NCBI GenBank assembly: GCA_023429995.1
Contig: JAEZCE010000027.1
Span: 62,001 to 126,000 of the forward strand
Source: Bacillota bacterium
Lineage (GTDB): Bacteria; Bacillota; UBA4882; UBA8346
Reading direction: 5' to 3'
Length of the DNA stretch: 64,000 bases
The notes beneath the pieces were generated by a model, which worked only from the letters and a program-made list of their open reading frames with translations, did not search any database and had not been told where the DNA came from. The first letter of the stretch is position 1. Each line of letters opens with the position of its first letter. Made by a program: the position numbers and the translations under genes. Positions 1 through 8,951 of the stretch are shown piece by piece.

Positions 1-717
1 AAAGGCTTGGCCGATTTCCTGATAATCCTTTTGCAAAGTGTCAAAGAGTGGATCCGAGGGTGATACATTAAAATCCCCGCTTAAAATGACAGGGCCCTGA
101 AGGTAGGTTATCACTCTTTCAATTTCTTGCAATTGATTCCGTTGCTCCACTCGGCCCAGACCCAAATGAGTGCCTAAAACAATTACCGGAACACCGTTTA
201 CATCGATTGCGACTTCATCAAGTCCGCGCTGTTCCTTGCTGCTAGGCAAATAGTGATGGCGGTGATAAATGATTTTATGGCGGGTGAGAACGGCATTGCC
301 GAAATGATACCGAAAAAGGTTGTGATTCATGCCGGTGACGATTTTATAACCGGCGGCCTCAAATTCTTTTAATTTTTGGGATTCGATTTCTTGCAGGATA
401 ATGATATCCGGATTTTCCTTTTCGAAAAACGCCAAAGCTTTGGCCAGATTACTCCGCCGCTTTTCATCGTAACCATTATGCATATTGAGCGTCATAACCT
501 TTATTTTATTCATTTCCGATGGAGCGTTATCGGCGTATACCACACTTGGAATAATTATCCAGTCTATGAAGAAAGCGGCGCAACATAGGATGATGAATCG
601 AATGAAAAAGGAATAACAGGTTTCTGCCTTTCTAAAACCGTTATTCTTGGTAGAGTGTAAATTCAGAATGAGTCCCCCTTCTTGCTTAGTGAAACTTTCT
701 ATAACATTCTTGTTCAT
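1..717 (-). CDS. Endonuclease/exonuclease/phosphatase family protein, secreted or anchored (3' part missing)
   Basis: The reverse strand is open from about 717 to the left edge, so the C-terminus is outside the window. After a basic start there is one hydrophobic segment near residues 37-60 ending in VYA, which looks like a signal peptide or membrane anchor. The domain then shows the DNase I/EEP landmarks in order: MTLNMHNG, IIILQEIE (metal-binding Glu), GTHLGLG and LSGDFN (catalytic Asp/Asn). The family hydrolyses phosphodiester or phosphomonoester bonds in nucleic acids, sphingomyelin or phosphoinositides, and the substrate cannot be read here. The ATG at 717 is preferred over the one at 723 because AGGAAG sits 7 bases upstream. 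It is divergent from the PhoU-like gene. Confidence 0.8.
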   Translation of the reverse strand, partial: MNKNVIESFTKQEGGLILNLHSTKNNGFRKAETCYSFFIRFIILCCAAFFIDWIIIPSVVYADNAPSEMNKIKVMTLNMHNGYDEKRRSNLAKALAFFEKENPDIIILQEIESQKLKEFEAAGYKIVTGMNHNLFRYHFGNAVLTRHKIIYHRHHYLPSSKEQRGLDEVAIDVNGVPVIVLGTHLGLGRVEQRNQLQEIERVITYLQGPVILSGDFNVSPSDPLFDTLQKDYQEIGQAF

Positions 718-768
718 TTTCATTCTTCCTGGTGGTTTTTTTTTCGTTTGCCGCCAAGTATTAGTATA

Positions 769-811
769 GTTTTCTCCCGATGCCGGGAGAAAACTCGGCT
801 CTCTGGAGCCG
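769..811. other. Two consecutive perfect hairpins in the divergent spacer
   Basis: GTTTTCTCCCG (769-779) and CGGGAGAAAAC (784-794) form an 11-bp perfect stem with a 4-base loop. CGGCTC (796-801) and GAGCCG (806-811) form a second 6-bp stem, also with a 4-base loop, one base further on. They lie between the divergent EEP and PhoU-like genes. They could be operators or leader-RNA hairpins; no U-tract directly follows on the + strand, so a plain terminator is less likely. Function is unknown. Confidence 0.5.
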
Positions 812-947
812 TCGAATGAGGGCTAGAACCTTATAGTATTGCTTACATCAAGCGTATTTTTTAGCTGGGAAAGTTGAGTTAAAAATCTGTAGTCAGATTT
901 CTTAAAAGATGATACGATTTAAAAAGAAAGTAAGTAATGGAGAAGTT

Positions 948-1613
948 ATGAAACATCTCAACGCATATGATAAAGCCTTGATTGAAATCAACCGGCGAAT
1001 TCTGAATATGAGTGAATTAGTCGGCGCTTCTTTAAAAGAGGCCATGGATTCTCTCGTAAATCAGGACATTGCAAAGGCTAAAGCGGTGATTGATGGCGAC
1101 GAAGCTGTCGACGCCCTTGAAGAGGCTTTGGAAATGGATTCTCTGGAATTAATCTCTTTGCAACAACCGATGGACCGGGATTTGCGTTTTTTAGCGGCTG
1201 CCATGAGAATTAGCCGCGAGCTTGAAAGAATCAATGATTACGCCTGTGATATTGCCGAGTTAACCCTGGCTCTACAGCCTAAAACGCCTTTTTTTAAACC
1301 GTTGGTCGATATTCCGCATCTGGCGGAGCTGGTGCAGCAGATGATGAACAAAAGTTTAGAGGCATTTACCAAGCGCAACTCTTCCTTAGCCCGGCAACTT
1401 GACAGTGACGATGATCAGGTGGATGGTTTGTTTATTTCACTCCTTAAGGAGTTAACCGGTTATATGAAAAAAAACTCTGAATATGTGGATCAAGCCAGTA
1501 GTTTGCTGCTGGTTGCCAGGTATTTGGAACGGATGGGCGATCATATTGTAAATATTGCAGAAATGGTCATTTTTATTGACTGCGGGGAACGGCATCCCTT
1601 TAAAAGCAAATAA
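948..1613 (+). CDS. PhoU-like phosphate regulatory protein
   Basis: A 221-residue protein made of two tandem three-helix PhoU repeats. Each carries a metal-binding type signature, such as ELERINDYACDIAE in the first repeat and YLERMGDHIVNIAEM in the second. The PhoU family controls phosphate uptake and links transporters to phosphate signalling in the cytoplasm. The ATG at 948 is chosen because GGAG lies 5 bases upstream and the PhoU fold begins right after it; an in-frame ATG at 909 has no ribosome binding site. A 7-bp hairpin lies at 883-900 in the leader. The stop is 9 bases before the Na/Pi transporter gene, which has its own PhoU-like tail, so the two very probably form an operon and work together. 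Confidence 0.85.
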   Translation: MKHLNAYDKALIEINRRILNMSELVGASLKEAMDSLVNQDIAKAKAVIDGDEAVDALEEALEMDSLELISLQQPMDRDLRFLAAAMRISRELERINDYACDIAELTLALQPKTPFFKPLVDIPHLAELVQQMMNKSLEAFTKRNSSLARQLDSDDDQVDGLFISLLKELTGYMKKNSEYVDQASSLLLVARYLERMGDHIVNIAEMVIFIDCGERHPFKSK

Positions 1614-1622
1614 GGAGTATCA

Positions 1623-3236
1623 ATGAACCCATTCCCATCATTATTTGGTCTAGCCGGTGGTTTAGGCCTTTTTATTTACGGGATCCAACTTTGTTCCGAA
1701 GGCCTGCAAAAAGTGGCCGCTCACCGGATTCGGCAATTGATTCGCACCCTGACCGGCAATCCCTTGATTGGCGTTTTCTTGGGTGCGGCGCTTACTTTTG
1801 CCCTCCAGGGCAGCAATGCGGTATCCGCGATGGTAGTGGGGTTTGTCAGCGCGGAATTGATGAATTTGGCGCAGGCTTTGGAAATTCTTTTGGGTTCCGC
1901 TATTGGAACTTCAATTACCATCCAATTGATAGCGTTTAAAACGACCAACCTCGCTTTGCTTTTATTGTTTATCGGGATGATCCTCTATATATTCGCCAAA
2001 CATCAGCGGCTGCGCAATATTGGACAAACGGTGCTCGGATTTGGGCTGCTATTTTACGGCATGCATGTTATGAATTCCGCCATGGCCGCGATGAAAGATT
2101 ATCCGCTGATTGCCCACATTTTAATTGAATTGAATTCCTATCCGGTATTGGGATTTTTAGTCGCTTTTGTGATTACCGCCGTTATGCAATCAAGCCCGGC
2201 TTTTCTGGCGTTAATGATGTCGCTGGCCGTTCATGATTTAATCGGAATCTATTCGGTCATTCCCTTTGTTTTAGGCGCTCATTTAGGTGGAACGGTAACC
2301 GGTATCATTTCCAGTATCGGCGCCCCCGGATTTGATGCCAAACGGGCTGCTGTCGCCAATTTTTTCTTTAAGTTGATCGCTGCCGCGATTTTTTTACCGT
2401 TTTACAAGATTCTCACCGGGTGGATGATCATCAGCTCCGGTAATTTAAGCCGGGAAATCGCCAATGCCCACACCTTTTTTTCTCTGGTAATGGTGATTGG
2501 CTTTTTGCCGTTTACCGGGGCGATAGCCGGTTGGATGGAACGTTTGATGCCCAGCCGCAAAATAATACTGGGAGAAGCGCTTTACCTGGATCCAACCCTT
2601 TTGGAAATTCCTGAATTGGCCGTAAACCAGGCGCGGCTTCAGACTTTGGAAATGGCCCGGATTTTACGGGAAGAAATGCTCGTCAGGACGATTCCCGCCC
2701 TTCAATTTGGCGATGACAGGGCCGTTGATCGCATTGACGAGGTGGAACCGGCCATCGATCAATTATATAGCAAGATCAGCAGGTATTTAACGAGTTTAGG
2801 CAATAACCGGATTTCGGATCAGCTGATGCAGCAAAGCATTGAAATTTTATATGTTGCCAATGACTTGGAACACATCGGGGATATTATGATCATCATGGGT
2901 AGACATATCCGTAAAATCAATATTGAAGGTATTGCTTTTTCCCCGGAGGGGCTTGAAGAATTGGAAAATATGTTTGCCCAGGTCCGTGAGCGGTTGGATT
3001 TGGCTTTAAAAGCTTTTGCCGATCATGATGAAAAGGCGGCGATGCGGGTGATAAAAGAGCATCCCCGAATTTTGCGCCTGGAAAAGGAACTCCGTTACAG
3101 TCATTTTGACCGGATGCAGGGCGGTAATGAAAAGACCATTGCCACCAGCGCCGAACACTTGGATTTGATTGAAAGTTTTCTACGCATTGACGGACATGCC
3201 GTCAATATTGCCCAAGTCGTGGTGGGGATGGTTTAG
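1623..3236 (+). CDS. Na/Pi cotransporter family protein with C-terminal PhoU-like domain
   Basis: A 537-residue membrane protein. The N-terminal 310 residues are hydrophobic and contain the two inverted repeats typical of the Na+/phosphate cotransporter II (NptA/YjbB) family. The repeat motifs are a variant LQGSN near residues 61-65 and a canonical QSS at 189-191. The last 200 residues form a cytoplasmic helical PhoU-like domain (YVANDLEHIGDIMIIMG, DLIESFLRIDGHAVNIAQ). The family moves phosphate with sodium; bacterial members can import or export phosphate, and direction cannot be told from sequence. The start follows GGAG at a spacing of 6 bases. It sits directly downstream of the PhoU-like gene. 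Confidence 0.88.
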   Translation: MNPFPSLFGLAGGLGLFIYGIQLCSEGLQKVAAHRIRQLIRTLTGNPLIGVFLGAALTFALQGSNAVSAMVVGFVSAELMNLAQALEILLGSAIGTSITIQLIAFKTTNLALLLLFIGMILYIFAKHQRLRNIGQTVLGFGLLFYGMHVMNSAMAAMKDYPLIAHILIELNSYPVLGFLVAFVITAVMQSSPAFLALMMSLAVHDLIGIYSVIPFVLGAHLGGTVTGIISSIGAPGFDAKRAAVANFFFKLIAAAIFLPFYKILTGWMIISSGNLSREIANAHTFFSLVMVIGFLPFTGAIAGWMERLMPSRKIILGEALYLDPTLLEIPELAVNQARLQTLEMARILREEMLVRTIPALQFGDDRAVDRIDEVEPAIDQLYSKISRYLTSLGNNRISDQLMQQSIEILYVANDLEHIGDIMIIMGRHIRKINIEGIAFSPEGLEELENMFAQVRERLDLALKAFADHDEKAAMRVIKEHPRILRLEKELRYSHFDRMQGGNEKTIATSAEHLDLIESFLRIDGHAVNIAQVVVGMV

Positions 3237-3264
3237 GACTGCAGGCCTGACGAAAAGAACTTAA

Positions 3265-3442
3265 ACAGGATTAACATGATTTTATGGATTTACCGGATTT
3301 TTTTAAGACCTGTTTTAATCCTGTGAATCTTGTGAATCCTGTCTTCGTTAACCTTTATTTAGGCCAACTTTATCTAAAAAGTTTAATTCAATATATATAA
3401 AGAATAATTATTATTTTTTCTCTGTGTCTCTGTGTCTCCGTG
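3265..3442. repeat. Short tandem triplets: 9-mer x3 and 8-mer x3, plus 10-bp inverted arms
   Basis: In the spacer between two convergent genes, AATCCTGTG, AATCTTGTG and AATCCTGTC follow one another at 3317-3343. TCTCTGTG, TCTCTGTG and TCTCCGTG follow one another at 3419-3442. ACAGGATTAA (3265-3274) is the exact inverse of TTAATCCTGT (3315-3324), so the first element can fold. Very similar phrases recur in intergenic regions of many unrelated bacteria (from memory, not searched). No gene is supported between 3237 and 3492. Confidence 0.7.
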
Positions 3443-3492
3443 GCCTATATTCTTTGCCACAAAAGACAGGGAGACGATTGGACAAAGTCAAG

Positions 3493-4056
3493 TTAGAAAT
3501 GTTGACTGAATCGGAATTCATCAACGACTTGTCCATTCCGGATATCGATGATTTGAATTTTTGCTTGATCCATCAGGGCGATGGTGGGAGTTTTGTCCTC
3601 GTTTTTCGGCAGAGCCGGGCTTCCGGGATTGAGATATAGGGTTTGTCCAATTTTACGAATTTCGGGAATATGGGTATGCCCGGAGATGATGATGTCATAA
3701 AAACCGCTTATTTTGGCGGGTGTGGATTCCGGGGTCCAATGATGACCATGATGGGCCAGGATCTTCCATTCCGGGGTGTAGATATGGGCATAAGGCGATT
3801 CCAGGGGGTATTCCAACACCATCTGATCGACCTCGGCATCGCAATTTCCTTGGACAATGACCAGGGATTGGGATAGCGAATTCAGTTCCACAGCCAGACT
3901 TTTAGGGTCATGACCTTCCGGCAAAGGATTACGGGGCCCATGATATAAAACGTCCCCGCAATGGATGATTAAATCGGTTTTTTGCAAGTACTTTTGATAA
4001 GCTTCCCGCCAGGCTGTTACTGAACCGTGGGTATCGCTGATAATTCCGATATTCAT
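3493..4056 (-). CDS. YfcE/MJ0936-type metallophosphodiesterase
   Basis: A 187-residue single-domain calcineurin-like phosphoesterase. The metal-binding motifs appear in order: IISDTHG near the start, HCGDVLYHG near residue 32, VQGNCDAE near 70, LAHHGH near 100, ISGHTH near 126 and LNPGSPALPK near 145. This is the usual size and motif spacing of the YfcE/MJ0936 family, which are cytoplasmic metal-dependent phosphodiesterases with broad activity in vitro and unclear natural substrate. The gene is convergent with the Na/Pi transporter gene. The ATG at 4056 has a weak AAGGGG-like site close upstream (AAAGGGGAATTACG before ATG). Confidence 0.87.
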   Translation of the reverse strand: MNIGIISDTHGSVTAWREAYQKYLQKTDLIIHCGDVLYHGPRNPLPEGHDPKSLAVELNSLSQSLVIVQGNCDAEVDQMVLEYPLESPYAHIYTPEWKILAHHGHHWTPESTPAKISGFYDIIISGHTHIPEIRKIGQTLYLNPGSPALPKNEDKTPTIALMDQAKIQIIDIRNGQVVDEFRFSQHF

Positions 4057-4312
4057 CGTAATTCCCCTTTATGAAAGATTTTATCTGAAAATCGAGGCCG
4101 TTTATGGCAAAAAATAATCCTGGGAAAAAACTTTACCCTCAGGAGGGTCTTTCCATTTTATTTTAACAGGATTTGTTGATGGAAATGTGAAATTAACAAA
4201 GAAGTAATCCGTTATTTATGGATGGATAATTCAGCTTCAATAGGATGGGTATCTTTGAAAAGGAAACTATTGGCGTTGATCAAGTCCGCACTTATTCTTT
4301 GGGGGAATGAAT

Positions 4313-5686
4313 ATGGTAGAAGGCAGAAAGAAGAGTCAGTACTATTTAGGATTGGTTTTAGCGTTCGTTGCTTTTTTCGGATTGCTCATACTCCCTTCCG
4401 CCCGGGGAGAGGCGCCCGGGACAGAGGGTCCCCTTGGTTCCTTCACCCGCATAAAAATGGAAAACGGTTTAACCTTAATTGTCAAGGAAGTTCATTCGGC
4501 GCCGATAGCGGCGGTTGATATCTGGGTCGGCGCGGGAGCCAAAAATGAGACCCCGGAAATTGCGGGATTATCTCATTTTTTCGAGCACATGTTATTTAAG
4601 GGAACCGCCAAGCGGAAAGTGGGGGAAATCGCCCAGGAAATCAAGGAGGTCGGGGGCTATCAAAATGCCCAGACTTCCCTTGACACCACCCATTACTACG
4701 TGGTGGTTCCCAGCAAAGAGATAGGATTGGCTTTGGACGTGCAGGCCGACGCCATTATGAATTCTTCTTTCGACCCGCTGGAAATAGAGAAAGAACGCCT
4801 GGTCATCCTGGAAGAGAAGCGGCTCAAAGAAGATAATCCCCGGGGGAAATTGGGACTCCTGGCCTATCAGGCCGTGTTTAAAGGAACTCCCTATGCCCAT
4901 GATGTTTTAGGAGATGCGGAAACACTGGCGAAGATTAACCATGATACTTTTATGAATTATTACCGTCAATATTACATCCCCAATAATATCGCAGTGGTTG
5001 TGGTCGGAGATGTCGACACCCGGCAGATTATCGATCAGGCGAAGAGTTTGTTTAAAGATTTTCAAAACAACGGCAAAGCTCAAGCCAGGAAGAAAGCTTC
5101 CGAATTTAAAATACCGAGGCTCGTGAAAATTACCAGAGTCGATGCAACCATGCAAGTGGATCAAACTTACCTTTATTTCGGCTTTCCGGGTCCGGGTATG
5201 AATGATCCGGACGAGGCGGCCTTATCGGTGCTCGGCGTCATCCTGGGCGGCGGAGGGGGCTCCCGGTTCCATCAGGAACTGGTGGAAAAGAAAGATCTGG
5301 CCAATGAAATTGGGGCCGGCTATCAATCCTACCAAAACATCGGGATGTTCGCGATCTATGCCCAAATGCAAAAGGGAACGACTACGGCTTTGGAATCGGA
5401 AGTTCAAAAAATGATTTCCCAAATCATCAAAAACGGTGTCAGCGGAGAAGAGTTGTCCCGGGCCAAAGCCATTGTCCGGAGTCAAGTCGCTTATGCGGTG
5501 GAAAGCAATGCCGATATCGCCTCGATATTAGGCGAATACCAGGTGGGCGGGGATGCGTCCAATGCGGCGGCATCCATAGGAGAGATCCAAAAGGTAACCG
5601 CCAAGGATGTTCAGCGGGTCGCCAGGAAGTATCTCAATCCACAAGCGTATGTCTTGGCCACGGTTAGACCTTTGGAGGTGAAATAA
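4313..5686 (+). CDS. M16 family zinc peptidase, exported, active subunit
   Basis: About 457 residues. A hydrophobic stretch at roughly residues 10-30 ending near SARGEA looks like a signal peptide, so the protein probably acts outside the cytoplasmic membrane. The inverted zinc motif HFFEH is at about residues 88-92, and the distal ligand lies in the VILEEKRL region near residue 163. A second, non-catalytic M16 domain with FGFPGPG and SRFHQELVEKKDLA follows. M16B peptidases cleave peptides inside a closed chamber, often with a paired inactive subunit. The start at 4313 is favoured because GGGGG lies 7 bases upstream, compared with 1 base for the ATG at 4307. The next gene, 4 bases downstream, encodes the apparent partner. 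Confidence 0.87.
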   Translation: MVEGRKKSQYYLGLVLAFVAFFGLLILPSARGEAPGTEGPLGSFTRIKMENGLTLIVKEVHSAPIAAVDIWVGAGAKNETPEIAGLSHFFEHMLFKGTAKRKVGEIAQEIKEVGGYQNAQTSLDTTHYYVVVPSKEIGLALDVQADAIMNSSFDPLEIEKERLVILEEKRLKEDNPRGKLGLLAYQAVFKGTPYAHDVLGDAETLAKINHDTFMNYYRQYYIPNNIAVVVVGDVDTRQIIDQAKSLFKDFQNNGKAQARKKASEFKIPRLVKITRVDATMQVDQTYLYFGFPGPGMNDPDEAALSVLGVILGGGGGSRFHQELVEKKDLANEIGAGYQSYQNIGMFAIYAQMQKGTTTALESEVQKMISQIIKNGVSGEELSRAKAIVRSQVAYAVESNADIASILGEYQVGGDASNAAASIGEIQKVTAKDVQRVARKYLNPQAYVLATVRPLEVK

Positions 5687-5690
5687 TCCG

Positions 5691-7073
5691 ATGATACACT
5701 TTCGAGACAAGAATAACAACCCATACAAAAGAATTGGTGTTTCTCTGGGATTGCCCGTTTTGATCTTGGGCCTGGCGATAGCCGGCGGATTCTATCAACC
5801 CGTGCAGGCGGAGACCCAGCTTCCAAAACAACCGGCTGTAATCAAGAAAGTATTCCCCAACGGGTTGACTTTATTGGTCAAACGCAATACCGCCAATGAA
5901 GTAGTGGTGGTCAATGCCTTTGCCGGAATGGGGGCTCTCTACGAATCCACCCGGGAGCGCGGCATCTCCAAACTGATGCAAAGAGTATTAATCAAGGGAA
6001 CGGCGACCCGCAGCGCCCGGGATATTGTATACCAAACCGAATCCCTCGGCGCCGCCATCAGCAGTAATATCGTCAATTATGATTCGGGGACGGTTTCTCT
6101 CAAGACGACGTTGACCGGTTTTGACACCGGTTTTGAGATATTTTTGGATACCCTGATGAACCCCGACTTTTCCGAGAAAGAGGTCGCCAAGGAGAAAGCG
6201 CTGATGGTCCAGGAGTTAAAAGCTTCGACCGATCAACCGGTTGGAGAAGCGTATCAAAATTTTCTCAAACTCTTCTATGGCAACTCCCCCATGGGGATGA
6301 CCCCGGATGAAATCGCCGGAAATGTGGGGCGGATGACCCGGGACGATCTTCTTGGCTGGTATAAGAAAATTTATCAACCGGCCAATCTGGTAATTAGTGT
6401 GGTCGGAGATGTGGAGCCCCAGAAAATCGAAGCGACTTTGGCTAAAACTCTCGGCGGATGGGGAAAAGGGGAAAAACCGGGACCGAAAGAGGTATCCGCT
6501 CAAACAAGGACCGAAAACCGGCAGGTGACTGGCTCCCGCAATTCCCAGGCCATCTTTATGATTTTAGGTTTTCCCGCCCCTTCAATCGGAGAGGCCGATT
6601 ATCCCGTCATGTCGGTGATCAATTACATCATGGGCAGCGATATGGGCTCCAGACTGTTTGTGGAATTGCGGGACAAAAAAGGTTTGGCCTATACCGTCAG
6701 CACCGGTTATGAAGCGGCCAACTATTCTTCGTACTTGTATACGTTCATGGCGACGGCCCCGGGAAACTATCAAGCGGCGAAGGCCGGGATCCTGAAAGAG
6801 TTTTCCAGGTTAACAACGGAACCCGTATCTCTCCGGGAGTTGGATGTGGCCAAGATCGCCCTCAAAGGAGGATATCTCATGGAGCATGAGACCAATTCGG
6901 CGCAGAATTATTTTCTGGGAAGTTATGAACTGTCGGGGCTTGGATATTCCTTTGATGAAGAATACCCGAAGCTGATTGATGAAGTGAGCGCAGCCGATGT
7001 CCAAAGGGTGGCCTCCAAGTATTTTCAGCACTACTCCCTCAGCGTGATTTCGCCGGTGGAGATTAAGGAATAA
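5691..7073 (+). CDS. M16 family peptidase-like protein, catalytically inactive partner
   Basis: A 460-residue M16 paralogue of the preceding gene with an N-terminal hydrophobic signal-like segment. Where an active subunit has HxxEH, this one reads SKLMQRVLIKG, so neither zinc histidine nor the glutamate is present. The C-terminal half keeps the family landmarks (ILGFPAPS and LFVELRDKKGLAYTVS, the latter with the R/Y-type substrate-binding segment of inactive subunits). In M16B heterodimers such as mitochondrial processing peptidase one subunit is inactive; this pair fits that plan. The ribosome binding site GGAGGTG overlaps the end of the upstream gene. The 3' end overlaps the convergent MocR-type gene by 11 bases. 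Confidence 0.85.
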   Translation: MIHFRDKNNNPYKRIGVSLGLPVLILGLAIAGGFYQPVQAETQLPKQPAVIKKVFPNGLTLLVKRNTANEVVVVNAFAGMGALYESTRERGISKLMQRVLIKGTATRSARDIVYQTESLGAAISSNIVNYDSGTVSLKTTLTGFDTGFEIFLDTLMNPDFSEKEVAKEKALMVQELKASTDQPVGEAYQNFLKLFYGNSPMGMTPDEIAGNVGRMTRDDLLGWYKKIYQPANLVISVVGDVEPQKIEATLAKTLGGWGKGEKPGPKEVSAQTRTENRQVTGSRNSQAIFMILGFPAPSIGEADYPVMSVINYIMGSDMGSRLFVELRDKKGLAYTVSTGYEAANYSSYLYTFMATAPGNYQAAKAGILKEFSRLTTEPVSLRELDVAKIALKGGYLMEHETNSAQNYFLGSYELSGLGYSFDEEYPKLIDEVSAADVQRVASKYFQHYSLSVISPVEIKE

Positions 7074-8457
7074 GCGCTTTTTTCATTTGAGCCACTCCGG
7101 TCACGACTTCCGGGTGGCTCAAATGGCTGTAACCCAAAATTAGTTTATGGGTATGACTCTTTTTTTCCAGCGCATGCTCACTGACTGGGTGGACCATGAA
7201 CCCGGTTTTTTTGATATTCGCCACAACTTTTTCATCAAAGGAAATCCTCTCAAATTCGGCAATCAAATGGAGACCTGTTGATTCTCCGGAAATTTTCAAC
7301 CCGTCCGGGAAGGCCTTTTTCAAATGGCTGATCAATAAATCGCGTTTGGCGCGGTAAGCCTTTTTCATTTTGGCGATGTGCCGCTCCAAATGCCCCTCCT
7401 CGATGAAACGGGCCAGGGTCAGTTGGGCCAGGATCGGCGCGTGATTGTCCTGTAAATGCTTTAACTCCCGGCAACGGGTTATCAAAGCGGGCGGCAGGAT
7501 CATATAGCCCAGCCGGAGCGCTGGAAAAAGGATTTTACTGAAGGAACCGATGTAAATGACCCGGTTGGGGTCCAAGCCCTGCAGCGAATGGATGGGCGCT
7601 CCCTGATAGCGGAATTCGCTGTCGTAATCATCCTCGACAATATAACATTCTTTGGCCCGCGCATATTGAACCAGTTCAATTCTTCTTTGGATGGGCAATA
7701 CCACTCCAAGGGGGTATTGATGGGAGGGCGTCAGCATGATCAGAGCGGGATTCAGGTTTTGGGGCAGCAGGGAGGTCCTGATGCCCGACTCGTCGACCGG
7801 AACCGGAAAAATGTGCTCGGTATGGACCTCAAACAGATTCCGGATTTCACGGTGAATGGGATCTTCGATAAGGTATGAACTGCCGGAGGCGAGCAGGGCT
7901 CTGGTGATAATGGACAGGGCCTGGACAGCCCCACAAGTGATAATAATCTGTTCGGGTCCCGCGTAGACCCCGCGGGATTTTTTCAGATAACGGCATAGGG
8001 CGCTGCGAAGCTCCATTCGTCCTTCCGGAGAGTCGTATCCAAAAATGTCGGCCGGAGAGTCCAGACAAACGGCTTGCTCCAGCTGGCTCCATTTTTTCCT
8101 CGGCAAAAGGCGCAAATCCGGGATTCCAGAGCGGAAATCGATTTGTTCCGTTTGGGACCGGGAATTTTGGAACTCTTGGATCGTTACTGGGCTTTCGGCT
8201 TCACCTTCTTCCAAAAATGCGCCTTCCGCTACATAGGTACCGGAGCCCGGCGCGCTTTCCAGAAAACCTTCGGCGATTAGCAAATCATAGGCCTCGATGA
8301 TGACGTTCCGCGAGACGTTGATTTGGCTGGCTAATTCCCTGGTAGCAGGGAGTTTTTCACCGGATTTCATTTCTCCATGTAAGATTTGGGCGCGAATCTG
8401 CTGGTAAACCTGTTTGGTTAGAGAGGCCTCGCTCATCTTGTCGATTGATAACCACAT
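7063..8457 (-). CDS. MocR/PdxR-type regulator (GntR winged helix fused to aminotransferase fold)
   Basis: About 464 residues from the preferred start. Residues 1-75 are a GntR winged helix (LTKQVYQQIRAQILHGEM, then LPATRELASQINVSRNVI). The rest is a fold-type I aminotransferase domain with YIVEDDYDSEFRY and the PLP-lysine region YIGSFSKILFPALRLGY. MocR regulators bind PLP or its aldimines and control vitamin B6, GABA, taurine or similar genes. The ATG at 8457 is chosen because GGAGG stands 5 bases upstream; an in-frame GTG at 8517 would add 20 residues but has no good site. The gene is divergent from the GNAT-like gene at 8573, which may be its target, and converges with the M16 pair. Confidence 0.88.
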   Translation of the reverse strand: MWLSIDKMSEASLTKQVYQQIRAQILHGEMKSGEKLPATRELASQINVSRNVIIEAYDLLIAEGFLESAPGSGTYVAEGAFLEEGEAESPVTIQEFQNSRSQTEQIDFRSGIPDLRLLPRKKWSQLEQAVCLDSPADIFGYDSPEGRMELRSALCRYLKKSRGVYAGPEQIIITCGAVQALSIITRALLASGSSYLIEDPIHREIRNLFEVHTEHIFPVPVDESGIRTSLLPQNLNPALIMLTPSHQYPLGVVLPIQRRIELVQYARAKECYIVEDDYDSEFRYQGAPIHSLQGLDPNRVIYIGSFSKILFPALRLGYMILPPALITRCRELKHLQDNHAPILAQLTLARFIEEGHLERHIAKMKKAYRAKRDLLISHLKKAFPDGLKISGESTGLHLIAEFERISFDEKVVANIKKTGFMVHPVSEHALEKKSHTHKLILGYSHLSHPEVVTGVAQMKKALIP

Positions 8458-8498
8458 GTCTTCCTCCGGAAAAGTGGTACTATGAATATTCTCTTTTG

Positions 8499-8517
8499 GT
8501 GGCTCTTTTTTAGCCAC
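8499..8517. promoter_or_regulatory. Inverted repeat GTGGCT-N7-AGCCAC in MocR leader
   Basis: Perfect 6-bp arms (8499-8504 and 8512-8517) with a 7-base A/T spacer lie between the MocR-type start and the divergent GNAT-like gene. It could be an operator for the MocR-type protein or a leader hairpin. The assignment is inference from position only. Confidence 0.3.
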
Positions 8518-8572
8518 TTCTTTTATGATACATTATACTAAAATTATTGGGTTACGGATAGGAGGTATCGGA

Positions 8573-8926
8573 ATGGATTTTAAAACGATTACAATTCGCT
8601 CCGCCGGGGCGAAAGATATTGAAGGTATTTGGCATTTGCTGCATGCCAACTGTATGGGATGGAGCCAGGAGAAAATAAAAGAGAATATTGGCCGCCTGCT
8701 GGTGATGGAAGAGGGAGAGGATGAGCGTGAGCGGTTGCTGGGTGTCCTATATGGGGAATTGAATCCGTATAAAAAGGAAGTTTTTTGGGTAGCCGTTCAT
8801 CCCCTATATCCGGAAGAACCCCTCAAGCAAATGCTGGTTGGAAGTTTACAACGGAACCCTGAAAGAACTCAAAAAAAGTTACTGGGTTTCCAGATTATCG
8901 GTTGTCCCGGAATTCGGAAGGCATAA
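8573..8926 (+). CDS. Small GNAT-fold-like protein (copy 1)
   Basis: A 117-residue protein. The N-terminal half looks like the first strands and helices of a GNAT N-acetyltransferase (ITIRSAGAKDIEGIWHLLHA), followed by LLGVLYGEL and VFWVAVHPLYPEEPLKQML. In active GNAT enzymes the last stretch holds the acetyl-CoA pyrophosphate loop (R/QxxGxG/A); here it reads YPEEPLKQ with no glycines, so catalysis is doubtful. A paralogue lies at 10536-10913 with the same peculiar VHPLYPE segment. The start at 8573 has AGGAGGT at a spacing of 6 bases. It is divergent from the MocR-type regulator and is followed, 25 bases after its stop, by a flavodoxin-fold gene. Function is unknown. Confidence 0.65.
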   Translation: MDFKTITIRSAGAKDIEGIWHLLHANCMGWSQEKIKENIGRLLVMEEGEDERERLLGVLYGELNPYKKEVFWVAVHPLYPEEPLKQMLVGSLQRNPERTQKKLLGFQIIGCPGIRKA

Positions 8927-8951
8927 TGTTTGGAAAGGAGACTGGTGAAAT

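Noticed and set aside
3424..3639. Small plus-strand gene in the 3.4-3.6 kb region
   Set aside because: It starts in the tandem-repeat spacer and runs antisense through the phosphodiesterase gene without its own signals.
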